Shown one piece after another: positions 11,847 through 23,461 of a stretch of 64,000 nucleotides of DNA. The notes beneath the pieces were generated by a model. That model was not told the origin of the DNA, made no database searches, and saw only the letters and a list, made by a program, of their open reading frames with translations. Position numbers and translations under genes: made by a program. The DNA comes from Petunia secreta (lineage: Eukaryota; Streptophyta; Magnoliopsida; Solanales; Solanaceae): assembly GCA_029990175.1 (NCBI GenBank), contig JARKIP010000049.1, positions 13,060,001-13,124,000 of the forward strand. The letters run 5' to 3'. Positions within the stretch are counted from its first letter, which is position 1. Every line of letters begins with the position of its first letter.

Positions 11847-12585
11847 TGATGCAACCCGACGCTCATCCAAGCCCTTCACAAGGAGCCAAGCTAGGGAGTT
11901 GCAACAGCTATAGGCAATGTTCACACAGCCGGAGCTAATTGGACAAGTATTGGAGGTTCCAGGGCAGTTTTGCATGCTTACTGCCTTTGGAACTGAAAAT
12001 ACTCATCGCGATCGCGAGTGCACAGATGCGATTGCGAAGGGGCAAAAAGAAGAGCTATGCGATCGCGAGAAGAGCAAATGGCAGAGCTGCGCGATCGCGA
12101 GTCCACAGACGCGATCGCGCAAGAGGCTGGTTGAAGCCTTGCCTATGCGATTGCGTGACCATAGCCTTAATCGCGAGGCTATGAATTAAAGCTCAGCGCG
12201 ATAGCGACCATCACTGCCGATCACGCTGAGAGGAGGATCAGAAAGCCTATCAGTGACTAATGACTTGACAGCCCATTGTTAAGGGTTAATTAAGGCATTT
12301 GTGTCATAGTATAAATACTCCTAAATTCATTAGAAAACCTAGTTTTGATGAATATTGACAATTGTGAGGATTTGGCTAAGCTTGTTTGCTTGAGCTCATT
12401 AATTTTCTTGATTTGCAATTAACTTAGCTAATTGAGGATCAAATAGTAGTGGTTCTTTTGTTTAGGTAATTAAGGGAGTAATTAGGTTAATCTTTCCCTA
12501 ATTAACTTCCTTAATTCTTCTTTAAATCAATTGGTCTTACTTTTAATTCTTGTCTTTCCATTTGTGTCTTTTACTTTTCATATCA
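11847..12585 (+). repeat. 5' LTR of the gypsy element, rich in GCGATCGCG boxes
   Basis: About 739 bp, beginning TGATGCAACCC and ending ATATCA. A TATAAATA box lies at 12310-12317. Between 12005 and 12205 it carries at least five GCGATCGCG or GCGATTGCG boxes. The 3' LTR has the same layout with one additional box in an 18-bp length difference. Confidence 0.88.
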
Positions 12586-12587
12586 TT

Positions 12588-12599
12588 TGGTATCAGAGC
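12588..12599 (+). promoter_or_regulatory. Gypsy primer-binding site
   Basis: TGGTATCAGAGC begins two bases after the LTR end, complementary to initiator methionine tRNA. Confidence 0.9.
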
Positions 12600-13656
12600 T
12601 AGATTAGTGTTTGTTTTAACAATCACTAAGCGAATTCTTGTTCATCAAGTCAAAAAAGAAGTGTCAAAAAACCAAAAATATGAGTCTTAGGATTAGGTTT
12701 CTATTGAGTGAAATTTTTTGTACCATTTGAAGATTGTGATGCCTAGAAACTAATTCCAAAAGGAATTAGACATACAACAACATATTGGTGCTGAATTGAA
12801 GAAATCAAAAGTTAGGGTTCTTTATAAAAAATTTGGGGTTTTTGGATTTGGTTATTGAAATCTAAGAATCAATTACTGGGGTTTGTTCACGGATCAACAA
12901 GGAGAATACATCTAAAATTTGGAGCAAAAACACGGTGATTTGTGAAGATTCAAGTTGAAAAGTGAGCTTCAAAATCGGGTTCTGCTTCAAACCCAGAAGC
13001 TTACGCGATCGCGCCAGCTCCAACACTATCGCGCAGGCCACTAATTAAAAGGCCTACGTGATCGCGACCGTCTCAAGCGATCGCGCCAGTATCTCCAGCA
13101 AAGCTTCGCGAACGCGACCCTAGCTTGCGATCGCGCTGAACATCAATTTCCTAGAAAAACAGATTCTTAGACGGATTGTTCGCAACAGCCCTGTAACAAT
13201 TTCCAATCAACCGAAACTCAATTTCAGCATTAAGAACAGTGAGTGTCTAGATCACAAACCAAATTTCATCCAATTCTAAATCCGATTCGTGCCAATTCGA
13301 TTCGTGCCTTTCTTTCTTCCCTTTCTTTAAACTTTCCTAAAGTTCTTTCGTCAGTTTCAATTGTCCGTGTCTTGTCACAACAATTCCTTCCGATCCCGAA
13401 TTAGTTGAGTTAGATTGTCAAGTTGGATTTAGTGTGCGAAGAACAAACTTGCAATAGCCAAAGAGTGGAAAAAGGCAAGTGAGGAGAGAGCATTAGAGTT
13501 AGTAAAAGCCGAACGTTGAGTGCAAACACGAGTGAATTGAGTGACATCAATTTAAGTGTAAACACTTAAGGAGCGACTCGGTGAGGACTCTTTCTACTAA
13601 CATTGTTTGTTTACTTGTTTGTAGGTACAACGACTCAAAAATGTGGCGAAGTGAAG
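12600..13656 (+). other. Gypsy untranslated leader with GCGATCGCG boxes
   Basis: Non-coding leader between the primer-binding site and gag. From 13004 to 13137 it again carries boxes such as GCGATCGCG and close variants (TATCGCGC, TGATCGCGACC, CGCGAACGCG), the same words found in the LTRs. Confidence 0.7.
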
Positions 13657-14963
13657 ATGGAACTTAAGACCATGTTACAAACCATGTTGGCTAAGATGAG
13701 CGTGATGGAAAATAAGATTGATGGGTCTGATGGGATGGTGTAGGAGCTAACAACAAAGGAAGAGCTTCGGTAAAAGGGAAAAACAAGTGGTTGGCACACC
13801 TCCAACAGTGGGGGTTCGGGGTGATAGACCAAGCCAAATCTCTCGGGCCAATGACTGCTACTCTCAAATGGTGGTCCAAGATACCTATTCGCCGAATGTC
13901 ACTCGAAAAGCGAGGGATCCTACTCTTGATCTCCCAAGGAATGAGCAACAAAGGAATGATACTCCAAGGCCACTTGATGTTGAGGGTCTTCATGAGGATG
14001 AGAACTATGACAATGAACCATTTTGTTATCCGGGTGAAGCCCAACGAGGGGGAATTCTTTTTGGTGGAGCTAGGGGTCGAGGTGGTCGATTTGGGAGAGG
14101 TTACCAAGGAAGAGTGGATCGAGATGGAGACTACTATGACCACGGGGGTTACAGTGGGTAACAGAGGTATCATGATGAAGATAAGGGGTTGATTATTATC
14201 AAGGTCAACCTACCTACCTTCCTAGGTGAAAGTGATCCGGATAAGTATATGGAGTGGGTGGTCTCGATGGAGAGGAATCTTTCAAATCAACAACGTTCAA
14301 GATGCTACAAGGGTGAAGTATGCTATCTCCCAATTTGAAAGCTATGCTTCTACTTGGTGGGAGTCCAAGATAAGACAAAGGGAAACACAGGTGCTCATTG
14401 CCAATGGGGGTTGGGAGGCTTTGAAGGCGATAATGGAGGCTCGGTTTCTACCTCCAAACTATGAGGATGAATTGCTAAAAAGGTTCTACAATTTGAGGCA
14501 AGGAACCAAAAGCGTGGCGGAGTATTTTGATGAATTTGAGAGGACTAGGATAAGGGCTAACGTGCTAGATGATGACCGATCTCTCATATCAAAGTTTCGT
14601 GGCGGTTTGAATAAGGAGATCTCCTCTCCTATGGAATTGCACCGGTTTGAAAGCTTGATTGAGGCATTCCAAGCAGCTCAAAAGGTGGAGAACGAGATCA
14701 AGCTAGACAAGTCTTACAAAGCCAAAAACATTCCATCCACTTGGAACAAAGGAAAGGATAATATGAAGGCTTATACCCCATAGGATAAAGCTAAGGAGCC
14801 CAAGCATGACTTCAAAGGCAATTTTGAAAGAACCAAGCCCAGGAGGAGCCCAAGGTGAGAGGTAATAAAGCTAAACTTGAAAACTTATCTAACATTCAAT
14901 GCTACAAGTGTAATGGCCGTGGCCACATGATGCGAGATTGTCCTAATAGGAGGACTATCATTA
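13657..14963 (+). pseudogene. Ty3/gypsy gag with zinc knuckle
   Basis: A candidate start at 13657 is followed by several stops and frame changes. The retrotransposon-gag core is clear in 14226-14783 (YASTWWESKIRQRE, then FYNLRQGTKSVAEYFDEFER). A CCHC zinc knuckle of the form C-x2-C-x4-H-x4-C lies at 14900-14941. Family role: capsid and RNA packaging; broken here. Confidence 0.85.
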
Positions 14964-15898
14964 CTTTGGGTGATGGGGGGTAATGAAACGATTGGTAGTG
15001 ATGATATTGAGATAGATACGGGTATGCCATGTGACGATGATTTTGATGAGGAGGCGATGGGAGATGGGCAACTAGAGGAAAACTATCTTACTCTTGTAGT
15101 AAGAAGAATAATGGGGGCACAAGTAAAGGAGGAGTTGGAGTCGAATCAAAGAGAGAGTTTATTCCATGCCTATTGTAAGGTTCAAGGTGCTACTTGTTCT
15201 TTGATTATTTATAGTGGCAGTTGCGTCAAGGTGGTGAGCACCACCTTGATTGAGCAACTTAAACTACCCACTAGAAAGCGGCTACAATCTTACAAACTCC
15301 AATGGTTGAACGAGTGTGGTGAACTTAAGGTGACCAAGCAAGCCTTGATTAAATTCAAGATTGGGGATTACCATGATGAGCTTTTGTTTGACGTAGTTCC
15401 TATGCAAGCTTGCCATATCTTGCTTGGTAGGCCTTGGCAATATGACCGCTTGGCAAAGCATGATGGCAAGACTAATAGGTATGCCTTGGAAGTGGGGGAT
15501 CGAAAATTTGTTCTCAATCCATTGACCCCGGGGCAAGTGAGTGAAGGTTATAGGAAGATGAGGGAGTTGAAGTTGAAAAGGGAGAAAGAAAAGAAGGAGG
15601 GATTTGTGGAGGAAGGGAGAGTGGGAGTTGTTACTCAAAAGAGTGAGGAACCAAAAGAGGGAGTGAACTTGTTCTTGTCTAGGAAGAAATGTTTGAGAGA
15701 TGTGGAGGAAGGAGTACCCATGATTCTCCTCCTACACAAGGAACATGTTTTGCTTACTAATGAACTAACCCTTCTTTGCCTAGTTCTATTTCTTCTCTTT
15801 TGCAAGGTTGTGAAGACATCTTCCCTGAGGAGTTGCCTAGTTGATTGCCACCACGAAGAGGCATTGAGCATCAAATAGACCTTGTTCCGGGTTCTTAA
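14964..15898 (+). pseudogene. Ty3/gypsy aspartic protease region
   Basis: The open stretch 14970-15878 holds the retropepsin-like sequence around SLIIYSGSCVKVVS. The expected catalytic Asp of the D-S-G triad is replaced by Tyr (YSG), so the enzyme should be dead. The later HILLGRPWQYD motif, typical of gypsy proteases, is kept. The C-terminal part drifts out of frame before the RT. Confidence 0.82.
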
Positions 15899-17110
15899 TT
15901 GCCCAACAAGGCCACTTATAGAAGCAACCCGGAAGCTACCAAAGAACTCCAAAAGCAAGTGGAGGAGTTGCTTGGAAGAGGACTTGTGCAAGAAAGTTTG
16001 AGGCCATGTGCGGTCCCGGTCATCCTAGGGCTTAAGAAAGATGGGGCTTGGCGCATGTGTGTGGATTGTAGAGCCACCAACAAGATCACGGTTAAGTATC
16101 GTTACCCTATTCCTAGGTTAGATGATATGCTTGATGAATTATGTGGATTTTATGTGTTTTCTAAAATTAATTTGAGGAGTGGATACCACCAAATCCGGAA
16201 GAAATCAGGGGATGAGTGGAAGACGGCCTTTAAGACCAACTTTGGTCTTTATGAGGGGCTTGTCCAATGCTCCTTCAACCTTCATGAGGTTGATGAACCA
16301 TGTGCTCAAATCCTTCATTGGAGAATTTGTTGTGGTTTATTTTGATGGAATCCTTATCTACAGCAAATCCATTGATGAGCAGGCTAATCATTTGTGACAA
16401 GTGTTTGATGTATTGAGAAAGTAACAAATATTTGCTAATTTGAAAAAGTGTTCTTTTTGTGTTGAAAAAATTGTTTTCCTTAGTTTTGTGGTAAGTGCAA
16501 GTAGTGTGGAAGTAGATGAGGCTAAGGTGGATGCCATTAGGGATTGGCCCACTCCTAAAAGCATTGGTGATGTGAGAAGTTTTCATGGGTTGGCTAGCTT
16601 TTATAGGAGGCCTGTGAGAGGATTTAGCACTATAGCCGCTTCATTGACCGAAGTGATAAGGAAGGATAAGGTGTTTGTGTGGGGGAAAGAGTAAGAAGAG
16701 CCTTTGTGAAATTGAAGGAAGTCCTTAGTTCCACACCTCTTCTCCAATTGCCAAACTTTGATAAGACCTTTGAGATTGAATGTGATGCTAGTGGGTAGGC
16801 ATTGGAGCCGTGTTGATTCAAGAACAAAAGCCTATTGCCTATTTTAGTGAGAAACTCAAGGGAGCAACAACCAAATATTCCACCTATGACAAAGATTTGT
16901 ATGCCTTAGTGAGGGCATTGGATCATTGGCAACATTACCTTTGGTCCAAAGAATTTGTCATTAGAACCGACCACCAATCCTTAAAACACCCCAAATCACA
17001 AGAAAAATTGAATGTGAGACATGTCAAATGGGTGGAGTTTCTTGAGACCTTTCCCTATGCCATCCATTACAAAAAGAGGAATGAGAATGTGGTGGCGGAT
17101 GCCTTGTCAA
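15899..17110 (+). pseudogene. Ty3/gypsy reverse transcriptase and RNase H
   Basis: RT begins with a recognisable fingers/palm region (WRMCVDCRATNKITVKYRYP). In the first catalytic motif FSKIDL the Asp is Asn (FSKINL), and the YxDD box reads YFDG, so two catalytic acids are lost. Frame changes occur near 16260, 16400 and 16690. RNase H-like sequence continues through 16810-17110 (KPIAYFSEKLKGA, TDHQSLKH, ENVVADALSR). Not functional. Confidence 0.88.
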
Positions 17111-18481
17111 GAAAGTTTGTGCTTCAATCAAGAAGGCACTTGTTGTTGAATACTTTGGGGTCCAAAATCATGGGCTTTGAGAGTATGAAAGAGATGCATG
17201 TTAATGATCCAAAGTTTGGAGAACTTATGCTAACTGTGGGGTGGAGGAAAGGGGTAGAAGAGTCAATCGATTGTGTGGTGAGGAGGAGCTTAGTGGTGAT
17301 GTGGAGAAGAAGAGGTTTCACAAGTTTGATGGCTTCTTGTTTAGGAATGGGAAATTATGTGTGCCTAGTTCATCTTGGAGGGAATTGCTAGTGAGAGAGG
17401 CCCATATTGGGGGATTAATGGGGCATTTTGGTGTGGGCAAAACAATGGAGATTCTTAAGGAGCAATTCTATTGGCCCAAAATGAGAGTGGATGTTGTGAG
17501 GGTGTGTGGCCAATGCTTGTAGTGTAGGCAAGCCAAGTCAAAGCTACTTCCACATGGTTTGTACTCACCCCTCCCTATTCCCTTCGGCCCTTGGCTTGAT
17601 ATTTCTATGGATTTTGTCCTTGGATTGCCTAGGACCAAAAGGGGAAAAGATAGTATATTTATGGTTGTTGATAGATTTTCTAAAATGGCTCACTTCATTC
17701 CATTCCACAAGGTTGATGATGCATCTCACATAGCTAACTTGTTTGTTGACAATGTGCTTAAATTGCTTGGGGTTCCGAAAACTATTGTTAGTGATAGGGA
17801 TCCCAAGTTCCTTAGTCATTTTTGGAAGGAGTTTTGGGGGAGGCTTGGCACTAAGTTGTTGTTCTCCACTTCTTGCTCCCCCCCCCCCCCCCAACCAAAT
17901 CGAGGTTGTTAATAGAATCTTGGGTGCCATGCTTAGTGCTATGGTCAAGGAAAAACTAGCTTCTTGGGAAGAACATCTACCTTTGATTGAATTTGCTTAT
18001 AATAGGACCATGCACACATCTACTTGCATGACACCTTTTAAAGTTATGTATGACTTTAATCCCCTTACCCCCTTGGATCTTACGCTTTTGTCTAGTGATG
18101 TTGTCTTAAGCTTAGATGCCAAGATGAGAGCTCAAGAGATTAAGCAACTTCATGAGCAAGTAAGGAAACAACTTGAGAAAAAAAACCAAGAAGTTGCCAA
18201 GAAGGAAAACAAAGGAAGGAAGAAGATCATCTTTGAGCCCGGTGATTGGGTGTGGGTTCATTTCCGAAAGAATAGGTTCCCAAACAAGAGGACGAGCAAA
18301 TTGATGCGTAGAGGCGATGGCCCCTACCAAGTCCTTGAACGCCTTAATGACAACGCGCACAAGGTGGACTTGCCAAGCGATTGTCAAGTGCACAACACGT
18401 TCAATGTGTGTGACTTGTCTCCCTTCGACGTCAAAGATCAAGTGAATCCGTGGACGGATTCTTCTCAAGACGGGAAGAAAA
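17111..18481 (+). pseudogene. Ty3/gypsy integrase
   Basis: The HHCC zinc-finger region is at about 17300-17530 (HIGGLMGHFG, ending in VCGQC). The core has ISMDFVLGLPRTKRG and IVSDRDPKFLSHFW, keeping two Asp positions. A 15-C run at 17878-17892 replaces the conserved region just upstream of the catalytic Glu and shifts the frame; translation resumes as EVVNRILGAMLSAMV. The C-terminal FEPGDWVWVHFRKNRFP region is present and the frame runs into the 3' LTR. Confidence 0.87.
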
Positions 18482-19234
18482 TGCAACCCGAAGCTCATCC
18501 AAGCCCTTCACAAGGAGCCAAGCTAGGGAGTTGCAACAAGTACAGGCAATGTTTACACAGCTGGAGCTAATTGGACAAGTATTAGAGGTTCCAGGGCAGT
18601 TTTGCATGCTTACTACCTCTGGAACTGAAAATACTCATCGCAATCGTGAGTGCACAGACGCGATCGCGAAGGGGCAAAAAGAAGAGCTACGCAATCGCGA
18701 GAAGCCAGACGCGATCGGGGAAGAGCAAATGGAAGATCTGTGCGATCGCGAGTCTACAGACAAGATCGCGCAAGAGAATGGTTGAAGCCTTGCCTACGCG
18801 ATCGCGTAACCTCGCCGGAATCACAAGGCTATGAATTAAAGGTCAGCGCGATAGCGACCATCACTGCCGATCGTGCTGAGACGAGGATCAGAAAGCCCAT
18901 CAGTGACTAATGACTTGAAGGCCCATTGTTAAGGGTTAATTAAGGCATTTGTGCCATAGTATAAATACTCCTAAAGTCATTAGAAAACCTAGTTTTGATG
19001 AATATTGATAATTGTGAGGTTTGGCTAAGCTTGTTTGCTTGAGCTCATTAATTTTCTTGATTTGCAATTAGCTTAGCTAATTGAGGATCAAATAGTAGTG
19101 GTTCTTTTGTCTAGGTAATTAAGGGGGTAATTAGGTTAATTTTTCCCTAATTAACTTCCTTAATTCTTCTCTAAATCAATTGGGTCTTACTTTTAATTCT
19201 TGTCTTTCCATTTGTGTCTTTACTTTTCATATCA
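18482..19234 (+). repeat. 3' LTR of the gypsy element
   Basis: About 753 bp, clearly homologous to 11850-12585 and ending ATATCA, with TATAAATA at 18960-18967. Many differences from the 5' LTR are CpG to TpG or CpA inside the GCGATCGCG boxes, as expected of methylated DNA. Confidence 0.9.
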
Positions 19235-19962
19235 CAGCATTTGCTGCACAACGATCACCTCCACCAAAGACAAGCTATAAGGAGTGTCACTTGTGTGATT
19301 GATGTGGACATCCTTCGGAACGCTGCTATGAAGTTATTGGTTATCCAGAGTGTTGGGTGCATTATCCGAGGCGAGGTTCTTCGAATGGAGGACGTGGCAG
19401 AGGAGGACCTGAAGGTAACAGAGGTGGAAAAGGTCGTGGACATCAATTGTTGGGTTCGAATACTGGCCGAGGACGTGGCAATAATCGAGCAAATGTTACT
19501 CAAGCTGATTTCGGGAATGAAAAGACCGGACACATGAGTGTGACCGGACTAGCTAACTTGTCCGGAATAACAAGTGATCAGTTGCAAATGTTGTTCGACT
19601 TGCTGAAAAATAAGAAGACAAGCACAAGTGAACCATCGATTGGTAAGAAAATTTATCCTCTGTGGATTATTGACACGGGAGCATCGAATCATATGACCGG
19701 TCAAATGAGTGTTTCGGAGAATTTACGAACAATACCAAAGTGTTCGGTAGGTTTACCGAATAAAAGCAGTACGATGGCGACTCAGGAAGGATCCATAAGA
19801 CTTAGCGAAGACATGGTTCTTCACGGAGTGTTATATGTGCCTGAAATGACTTGCAATTTGATTTTTTTGTCTCAATTAATTAATCAAGTTGGTTGCAATG
19901 TAAATTTCACTAATGATATATGTGTTATGCAGGACGGGGCTACGGGGAAGCTGATTTGAGCG
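19235..19962 (+). pseudogene. Copia gag zinc knuckle and protease
   Basis: This continues the Copia gag after the gypsy insertion. A CCHC knuckle near 19284-19325 has a TGA inside it. A Gly/Arg-rich linker follows, then the protease with the intact active-site motif DTGASNHMTG near 19672. The frame stops at about 19959 just after a typical GVLYVPEM...NLIFLSQL region. Confidence 0.85.
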
Positions 19963-20962
19963 GGTGAACAATAGAACGGACTCTACTGCTTTCGGACGAA
20001 ACCCCTGGTGAAAGCTATGAAGGTCGATGTGGTAGAATTGTGGCATCAAAGATCTTCGATGCAAGTAACAAAATCTCTTTCAGTTTTAGAAGATAGTGGG
20101 AAAGGTAGCTTAGAAGAAAAAGCATGTGATGTATGCCTTAGGGCAAAATAAACTAAAAATGTATTTCCTTCGAGTAATAATAGAGCTGCCGAACCTTTTG
20201 ATTTAATTCATTTTGACTTGTAGGGTCCTTATAGAACTGAATCTCCGTGTGGTGCATCATATTTTTTTACTATTGTTGATGATTGTTCACGAGGAGTATG
20301 GGTGTTCTTGTTAATTGATAAAAGAGAAGTCGAACAATAATTGAAAGGTTTCTTCGTTATGGTAGAAATGCAATTCAATAAACGGGTTAAGTGTGTCTGG
20401 AGTGATAATGGAATCGAATTGGTAAGTTTGAAAGGTTATTTTCTCGAACAAGGGATCTTGTTCCAAACTTCCTGTGTAGGGACACCTCAGCAAAATGGTA
20501 GAATTGAATGAAAACATCGACATATCTTGAATGTAGCACGAGCGCTACGTTTTCAAGCACATTTGCCGATTGATTTCTGGGGAGAATGTGTGATGACGGC
20601 ATGTTATTTAATTAATCGGACACCTACTAAGTTGTTGAATGGGAAGACCCCTTACGATGTCTTAATGGGAGTGACAACAAATTATGATCATTTGAAGGTG
20701 TTCGGTTCATTATGTTATGCTCGCAATCCAGGATGAACATGTGACAAGTTTGAGAGCAGGAGTCATCGATATGTGTTCTTGGGTTATCAGAATGGGAAGA
20801 AAGCATGGAGAGTGTATGATTTGGAGACAAAGAAGTTTGTGATATAGAGAGATGTGGTGTTTCATGAAAAGGAATTTCCGTTCACATCAAAGGAGATTGA
20901 GCAAGAAAAACGAAGACAAGATATGGTCCATGTCACCATAGTATTGGAGAAAGAAGAGAAGA
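19963..20962 (+). pseudogene. Copia integrase
   Basis: Integrase sequence is recognisable over several frames: VELWHQRS, CDVCLRAK, FDLIHFDL, SDNGIEL and GTPQQNGRIE, followed by the RALRFQAHLPIDFWGECV region (20527-20736). Stops occur inside these motifs, for example after CLRAK, after HFDL and after GRIE. Enzymatically dead by truncation. Confidence 0.85.
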
Positions 20963-22618
20963 GTGTGCGAGGAAGGGGGTGTTGAAAATAACGATCAAAT
21001 GACTCAGGAAATTGAACCCAAAGTTGTGACCTCAGAAATTGAACCCGAAGTTGTTCCCACTGTAGCTCCCGGACACAATGGGGATGGTGTAATCATCGAA
21101 AAGTTGGGTCGTGGAAAACGAACTAAGAAAGAGAGTGTTTTGCTGAGAGACTTTGTTACTAATACGGTCCAAAGGATGTGTCACCGGGTATCGTCCTCTG
21201 TTCGAAGGTCTGATTATTCATCTGTTTCTCTACAACCCTCTGGTAAGCCTTATTATCTAGCACACTATGTCAATTGTGATAATTTTTCTTCGAAAGATGT
21301 GAGTTTTCTTATAGCTATAACGCAAGGACATGAGCCTACCTCTTATTCGGAGGCGGTGAAAAATGATAAATGGAGAACAGCCATGGAGCAAGAGTTGAAG
21401 GCATTGGAAGCGAACAAGACTTGGGAGATAGTTCGCTTGCCTCCGGGGAAGAAGGTCCTCGGATGCCGATGGGTATATAAGATAAAGTACAGCTCAGATG
21501 GAACTATTGAAAGGTACAAAGCAAGACTGGTAATTTTTGGGAATCATCAAATCAAATGAGTTGATTACACTGAGACCTTTGCACCGGTTGCAAAGATGGT
21601 GACAGTCCGAGTTTTTCTGGACGTAGCAGCTGCTAAAAATTGGGAATTGCATTAGATTGAAATTCGAGGGAAATTCGAATTTCCACTAGTAATGATTAGA
21701 GGGAAATTCGACTTTTTAAGTTGTACCTCTCGAAATATTTTCATATGAAGGATTTAGGTGTTTTCAAATACTTCTTGGGGTTGAAGTGGCAAGGGCTCCG
21801 AAGGGAATCTTCTTGTGTCAGAGGAAGTATGCATTGGATATCATATCGGAAGCAGTCTTGTTGGGGGCAAAATCGGTTGGTACACTGATACAACAAAACC
21901 ATCGCTTGGCGCTTGCGACTGGTCGTTTTATCAAAGATCCTGAACGCTATCGGAGATTGGTTGGGAGATTGATTTACTTGTGTTTTACATGACCGGATTT
22001 GTCTTATAGTGTGCATGTGTTGTCACAATTCATGCAAAGCCCCCGTATTGAGCATATGGAAGCAACGCTTATGGCTGTTCGATATTTGAAAGGTTGTCCG
22101 GGATAGGTCATCGTATTGCATTCTCAATGCGATCTGAGATTGCACGGGTGGTGTGACACCGATTGGACAGGTTTTCCGTTGACACGTCGATCATTGACTG
22201 GTTGGTATGTATCTTTGGAGGACTCATCGATGTCTTGGCGAACGAAGAATCGACAGATTGTGTCAAGGTCCTCAGCCGAGGCAGAGTATCGATTGATGAC
22301 AATGAATGTGTGTGAATTGAAGTGGTTGAAAGAGATATTATGGAATCTTTGAATCGATCCAATTCTACGATGAATTTGAAATGTGACAGTCAAGCAGCGT
22401 TACATATTGCTCGGAATCCTGTTTTTCATGAACGCACTAAACACATCGAAGTCGACTGTCACTTTGTTCGGAATGAAATTATCGGATGGATTATTCGTCC
22501 CAGCTATGTGCCTACGACGACACAACTGGCTGATATTTTTACGAAGGCGCTGGGACGGGCTCAGTTCGAGTATTTCCTTAACAAGTTGGGCATAAGGAAT
22601 CCTCATGCTCCAACTTGA
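20963..22618 (+). pseudogene. Copia reverse transcriptase and RNase H, RT core deleted
   Basis: The RT N-terminal motifs are present (WRTAMEQELKALEANKTWEI, CRWVYKIKYSSDGTIERYKA, ETFAPVAKM), but after NWELH at about 21653 the sequence jumps to the late RT motif SRNIFI...KYFLG, losing the segment with the catalytic YVDD. About 60 bp of locally repeated GAGGGAAATTCGA sequence sits at the junction. The RNase H part (GWCDTDWTGFPLTRRSLTGW, ADIFTKALGRAQFEYF) ends at TGA 22616-22618. Confidence 0.87.
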
Positions 22619-22625
22619 GGAGGGG
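22617..22625 (+). promoter_or_regulatory. Copia polypurine tract
   Basis: GAGGAGGGG directly precedes the 3' LTR, as expected of the plus-strand primer site. Confidence 0.85.
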
Positions 22626-22855
22626 TAATGAAGGTTATTGTAAATAGGATAAATATGTACATAGGTTAGTTATGTAAATTGTATATTGGGCCAAGCCTAT
22701 TAAGCTTTACTTGGTCCCTAAGTTAGGTTTCTAGGTTTTCTCTTGTATAAATAGGGGACTCCCTTCATCAATGAAAGGCAAGAGTTTTCACCCTACGCTT
22801 ATTCGTATCTTGTGTGAGTGTGTTCGGTTTTTCGCTTGGTGTGTTTGGTTTTACA
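22626..22855 (+). repeat. 3' LTR of the Copia element
   Basis: 230 bp with TATAAATA at 22746-22753. It is longer than the 5' LTR because of a small duplication near its end (GTGTGTTCGG/GTGTGTTTGG). Confidence 0.9.
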
Positions 22856-23461
22856 ATAGGCAAACAAAACGGCAACAACGATTAAGAGAAATAACGAAGA
22901 GAGCGCAATAATATAAAGCTTATTCAATCGGTCGATTGCTCGTGCTCCGATGTGAAGGATGAACTTCGTCCTCTCCCAAGTAAAACAAAGCGAAATAAGA
23001 TTGAACTTTAAATAATAACACAACAAAATAGAGAGACAATTGTAATTTGCAGTATTAAAGAGAGTGCATTGATGAAAGCTTAATGAGGGGTTTTGTTCAG
23101 TAGAACGTAAAAATACAATGGGGAGGGGAATATCGTATTTATAGCTATAGAGTCACAACCCTAATGAAACTCCTCCTCTTGCACGTTTCTATACTATCAG
23201 ATGAAGCCCTTTATCCATGCTTAACAACCGCCCAAAAATAACGGAATTGGTTAGGGATAAAGTTCATCTCCCGCTAGTAATTGAATTCTTGCTCCCGAAA
23301 CGGCTAAGCTCAATTCTTCCACCGGTCGGTCTCGTCAAGCCTCCGTTGTTGCTTGGTTCATGATAATACAGCTGTCATGGACTTGTCTCCGATACTCATG
23401 CTTTGTATACCACGTCGTCAAACACGTGTAGCAAGTGTGCATCCGAATTTTGACCAATACA
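22856..23461 (-). repeat. LTR (probably Copia-type, solo) in reverse orientation
   Basis: Read on the minus strand it starts TGTATTGGTCAAAATTCGG, has TATAAATA (plus 23136-23143) followed by a leader-like stretch, and ends TTTGCCTAT, continuing to TCA at 10827 across the Copia insertion. No internal retroelement sequence follows, so it is best read as a solo LTR. The flanking 5-mers (GACAA and GATAC) do not match well, which leaves the ends uncertain. Confidence 0.45.

Larger units (their letters stand above)
11847..19234 (+). mobile_element. Ty3/gypsy LTR retrotransposon nested in Copia gag, defective
   Basis: Related LTRs (about 11847-12585 and 18482-19234) enclose gag, protease, RT, RNase H and integrase in gypsy order. 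The flanking 5-mers are CAGCG (11842-11846) and CAGCA (19235-19239), one mismatch apart, consistent with an aged target duplication. Removing the element rejoins the Copia gag upstream of its zinc knuckle. The catalytic positions of protease and RT are mutated and the frame is broken several times. No chromodomain is evident at the integrase C-terminus; lineage is not assigned. Confidence 0.9.
10834..22855 (+). mobile_element. Ty1/Copia LTR retrotransposon, defective, carrying a nested Ty3/gypsy element
   Basis: Two related LTRs (10834-11038 and 22626-22855) both begin TAATGAA and end TTTTACA, and are flanked by the 5-bp duplication ATAGG (10829-10833 and 22856-22860). A primer-binding site TGGTATCAGAGC follows the left LTR and a polypurine tract GAGGAGGGG precedes the right one. 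The internal order gag, protease, integrase, RT, RNase H is that of Copia. The coding region has many stop codons, an RT deletion and the gypsy insertion in gag, so the element cannot move by itself. Confidence 0.92.

Noticed and set aside
12005..12205. GCGATCGC density resembling the HIP1 repeats of cyanobacteria, hinting at contamination
   Set aside because: The boxes sit inside a plant Ty3/gypsy LTR that is duplicated at both ends of the element.
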